From CAYSZX01 sp964548875 (GTDB lineage: Bacteria > Patescibacteriota > Minisyncoccia > Minisyncoccales > JANBVM01): DNA of 7,979 nt. The notes below the pieces were generated by a model, which made no database searches, had not been told where the DNA came from, and saw only the letters and a list, made by a program, of their open reading frames with translations. The DNA is taken from assembly GCA_964548875.1 (NCBI GenBank), contig CAZJSP010000021.1:1-7979 (forward strand), written 5' to 3'. Below, one piece after another: positions 5,998 to 7,979 of the stretch (the stretch's first letter is position 1; every line of letters begins with the position of its first letter). The translations under genes were made by a program, and so were the position numbers.

Positions 5998-7032
5998 TCA
6001 ATTTCTATTAAGTCTCTTTTCTGTCAAATTTATATAATTACTAAATATATTAACAAAGTTTTCAACTCTGAAATTTTTAGCATTCTCTTGGCACTTTAAA
6101 GCAACCTTTTTTCTTTTTTTAGAATTCATAATAAGTTTTGTTAATTCTTCTTGAATTTGCGAATAAGGAACCTTAAGAGCACCTAAATGAACCTCTGGAT
6201 AAACTTCGGAATTAGGAACAATACAAGCCATACCTGCTGCCTCTTGTTCTAACATACTCGTACCAAAACTTTCATGAAGAGAACAACTAAAAGATATATC
6301 CATACTTTTTAAAAAAGACCAATACTTTTTTTGATTAGAGATTCTATTTTGAATTCTTATATTTTTCAACTTTTTTTGCTCCTTCTTCTTCTTAAACTTT
6401 TGATAGCTTGCTTTAAGATAAGAAAGTTTTTTACTCCCCCAGTTCTCTTTTCTCCCAATATAAAACTCTACTTCAGGAAACCTCTTAGCTAAATTATAAA
6501 TAATTTCCAAAGCTTGAACGAAGCCCTTATCAACACGCCACATATGGTTCCATAACACTCTTATTCTTCTACTCTTAGATAAAAGGGGGGGAGCTTGAGT
6601 AATTAATTTTATATCTACTCCAGGATAAATTAATTTAATTGCCGGCAATTCTAATTTTTGGGCTTCTTTTTCTAAAAGCCTCTTAGTAAAAAGGCTGTTT
6701 ACTAAAAGATCTTGACAATATCCTATATAGGTTGCAAATTCTTTTTTAAAAGCATTTCCATAACAATTCTTCTCACAGTTCCAACCCAATATTTGATCAG
6801 GAAATAAAGCATAAAAAACAACTGGTCTCCCTTGTTTTCGAGCATAATTTACTAACTTCATTTTAGGATCAGTAATAATAAAAAAGTCCATCTCTGATAA
6901 CGAAGAAAGTGCCACTCTTCTTTTGCCAGAAAGCAGATTTCCAAACAAAGCTATTCCTTTCTTTTCTAAAAGCTGAAGCCCTCTTTGACTAATTATTTCA
7001 TCCCAAGAATTCTCTAAAAAAACTTTAATCAT
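5998..7032 (-). CDS. GT4-type (GT-B fold) glycosyltransferase
   Basis: A 344-residue retaining glycosyltransferase of GT-B fold. The N-terminal half includes VVFYALFPDQ (71-80) and LLVNSLFTKRLL (109-120), the region contacting the acceptor. The linker has IYPGVD (135-140). The C-terminal nucleotide-sugar domain opens with VLWNHMWRVDKG (159-170) and holds the EX7E-type site HESFGTSMLEQEAAG (253-267, E254 and E262), followed by VYPEV (277-281). The W-N-H-x-W and H-E-x-F-G...Y-P-E pattern recalls the tRNA-queuosine mannosyltransferase (QTMAN) branch of GT4, but neighbours suggest surface glycan assembly. A lysine-rich insertion at about 212-224 is encoded by A-rich sequence. Its ATG overlaps the end of the GT2 gene by 8 bases, so the two are probably translationally coupled. 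Sugar donor and acceptor are unknown. Confidence 0.75.
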   Translation of the reverse strand: MIKVFLENSWDEIISQRGLQLLEKKGIALFGNLLSGKRRVALSSLSEMDFFIITDPKMKLVNYARKQGRPVVFYALFPDQILGWNCEKNCYGNAFKKEFATYIGYCQDLLVNSLFTKRLLEKEAQKLELPAIKLIYPGVDIKLITQAPPLLSKSRRIRVLWNHMWRVDKGFVQALEIIYNLAKRFPEVEFYIGRKENWGSKKLSYLKASYQKFKKKKEQKKLKNIRIQNRISNQKKYWSFLKSMDISFSCSLHESFGTSMLEQEAAGMACIVPNSEVYPEVHLGALKVPYSQIQEELTKLIMNSKKRKKVALKCQENAKNFRVENFVNIFSNYINLTEKRLNRN

Positions 7033-7813
7033 ATACGTGAAAAAAATTTTGACAATAATAACCTAAATAATAGAATAGTCTCCAAAGAAGAAAATAGAGA
7101 GCAACCTTAATTCCTTTTTTTTGTTTAACATCATAAAAAGTATTCTTAACGCGATAGAAGGGGTTCTTTCCAAATGGGCGATCAGAGTATTCAACACTTG
7201 CTCTTTTACCCGTCCCAATTCTAAAAGCAGCCCTTAAATCATGGAGAAAATTAACAGATCCATGCTTAACATATGCTCCTTTAGCAAAAATAACTGGTAT
7301 GTTGGCTTTTTGTATTCGATAATTTAAATCAGCATCTTCAGCCCATGCAACATGCTTATTAAAATAAAAGCCAGAAATTTTACTAATAATATCTTTATTA
7401 AGTGCTAAACCCGGGGTATATGCGACCGGAAATGAATTAAAATAATCTCTAGTCTCTGCAATAACTTTACTTAAAAATCGATTTGTTCTGTATGGATAAA
7501 TTATTCTAGCTCGAGCTACTTGATAAGAATCAAGAGCTTTAAAAAGAGAACGAATACAGCCTTTTTGAAATAAAGTGTCAGAGTCAGTAATAATAACCTT
7601 TTGATAGCTTGCATTTTTTATTCCGATATTAGAAGTTACAGCAAGATTTCCCACTGGAGCTAAAACATGCTTCGCTCCTAATTTTTTTAGTTTCTTTTGA
7701 ATTTTTTTATTAGAAGGCATTGAAACAATTACCTCGACATCTTCATCTATACTCTTAATACAGTCAAAGACTTTTTCGTCATCTTTACATTTTATTATTA
7801 TAGATATTTTCAT
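7025..7813 (-). CDS. GT2-type (GT-A fold) glycosyltransferase
   Basis: A 262-residue family 2 glycosyltransferase. It opens with the usual strand KISIIIKCKDD (2-12), then has NIGIKNASYQKVIITDSD (62-79) with the metal-binding D-S-D at 77-79, a PGLALNKDII stretch (134-143), and WAEDADLNYRI (157-167) in which E159-D160 correspond to the catalytic acidic pair. VKHGS (182-186) is the further H-containing element common in the family. The C-terminal stretch 236-256 is hydrophobic and aromatic and may lie in or on the membrane. It is the first gene of the minus-strand operon and overlaps the GT4 gene by 8 bases. A TATA-like box sits about 30 bases before its ATG. It probably adds a sugar to a surface or lipid-linked glycan; donor unknown. 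Confidence 0.8.
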   Translation of the reverse strand: MKISIIIKCKDDEKVFDCIKSIDEDVEVIVSMPSNKKIQKKLKKLGAKHVLAPVGNLAVTSNIGIKNASYQKVIITDSDTLFQKGCIRSLFKALDSYQVARARIIYPYRTNRFLSKVIAETRDYFNSFPVAYTPGLALNKDIISKISGFYFNKHVAWAEDADLNYRIQKANIPVIFAKGAYVKHGSVNFLHDLRAAFRIGTGKRASVEYSDRPFGKNPFYRVKNTFYDVKQKKGIKVALYFLLWRLFYYLGYYCQNFFHVYD

Positions 7814-7841
7814 CTTTTATTATCTAACATATGCCCCTACT

Positions 7842-7850
7842 CTTTTATAC
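7842..7850 (-). promoter_or_regulatory. Archaeal TATA box for the glycosyltransferase operon
   Basis: On the minus strand this reads GTATAAAAG. Its centre lies about 33 bases before the ATG at 7813, predicting a start about 7 bases ahead of that codon. No Shine-Dalgarno sequence precedes the ATG, which fits a near-leaderless archaeal mRNA. Confidence 0.5.
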
Positions 7851-7894
7851 TATAATATTAAGAAGTCAATTTGTCCAGAATTCAAAAAAACAAG

Positions 7895-7916
7895 TTTATA
7901 TAAGCATTTTAAATGC
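7895..7916. promoter_or_regulatory. TATA-like box next to a 13-base palindrome
   Basis: TTTATATA at 7895-7902 abuts a perfect palindrome GCATTT-T-AAATGC at 7904-7916. Read on the minus strand the box could be a second, more distant promoter for the glycosyltransferase operon. Read on the plus strand it would start transcription near 7924, antisense to the tRNA. The palindrome could be an operator or the end of the tRNA transcript. The sequence alone does not decide between these. Confidence 0.35.
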
Positions 7917-7940
7917 TAACGGGTCTCCTCGAACTTCGCC
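7915..7940 (-). repeat. Degenerate partial copy of the tRNA 3' end
   Basis: GCTAACGGG at 7915-7923 repeats exactly the 9 bases at 7953-7961 inside the tRNA (plus strand), and TCGAAC follows in both copies (7929-7934 here). The intervening bases differ, so it is not a working T-arm. It lies immediately 3' of the tRNA and resembles the scar left by an element that integrated at the gene. Confidence 0.35.
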
Positions 7941-7948
7941 CTGCAATG

Positions 7949-7979
7949 GGTGGCTAACGGGATTCGAACCCGCTCCAAG
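7949..7979 (-). tRNA. tRNA 3' part, probably tRNA-His (5' part outside the window)
   Basis: Read on the minus strand, GCGGG-TTCGAAT-CCCGT forms a standard T-arm with the TTCGAAT loop (five pairs including one G-U). It is followed by TAGCCAC as the 3' strand of the acceptor stem and then C. Counting gives C at discriminator position 73, and the next bases are CAT, so CCA is not encoded, as is common in archaea. C73 is the mark of tRNA-His, and the acceptor strand matches that of bacterial tRNA-His as I recall it. The anticodon, D-arm and 5' end are not in the window, so the tRNA call is firm but the His identity is not. Confidence 0.8.

Noticed and set aside
1..7979. CRISPR array or intact insertion sequence
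   Set aside because: I saw no regularly spaced repeats and no complete transposase or terminal inverted repeats; the only mobile-element trace is the recombinase tail.

Overview
The window looks like a piece of an AT-rich archaeal genome, most likely a small-genome (DPANN-type) lineage, though the lineage is an inference. Four things point to archaea: a radical SAM protein of the archaeal COG1031 family; a QueF-like archaeosine-type amidinotransferase; a tRNA 3' end that lacks an encoded CCA; and TATA-like boxes about 25-30 bases ahead of start codons, with no Shine-Dalgarno sequences that I can find.

Left block (1-1812, minus strand): a COG1031-type radical SAM enzyme is followed 8 bases later by the first 71 codons of a maleate isomerase/Asp-Glu racemase-superfamily protein that runs off the left edge. 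A TATA-like box lies just upstream of the preferred radical SAM start. Region 1813-2656 is a scar zone. It holds a possible decayed minus-strand reading frame, the C-terminal remnant of a large serine recombinase with a one-base frameshift, and a tandem 9-bp repeat.

Central block (2657-4940, plus strand): three tightly packed genes with gaps of 4 and 3 bases. They encode a QueC-like PP-loop ATPase (preQ0-synthase fold, zinc cysteines intact), a short protein of the branched-polyamine synthase family (BpsA/DUF43), and a QueF-like tunnelling-fold enzyme. The first and third suggest 7-deazaguanine (preQ0/archaeosine) chemistry. The aminopropyltransferase-like protein between them has no place in the known pathway, so this is the most interesting part of the window. 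A T-rich terminator follows.

Right block (5171-7813, minus strand): a surface-glycan-type operon of GT2 glycosyltransferase, GT4 glycosyltransferase (8-base overlap with the GT2) and a sulfotransferase-fold protein with a GTG start. Its promoter is visible just upstream. At the right edge is the 3' part of a tRNA on the minus strand, probably tRNA-His, next to a degenerate partial copy of its own 3' end and a palindrome with a TATA-like box.
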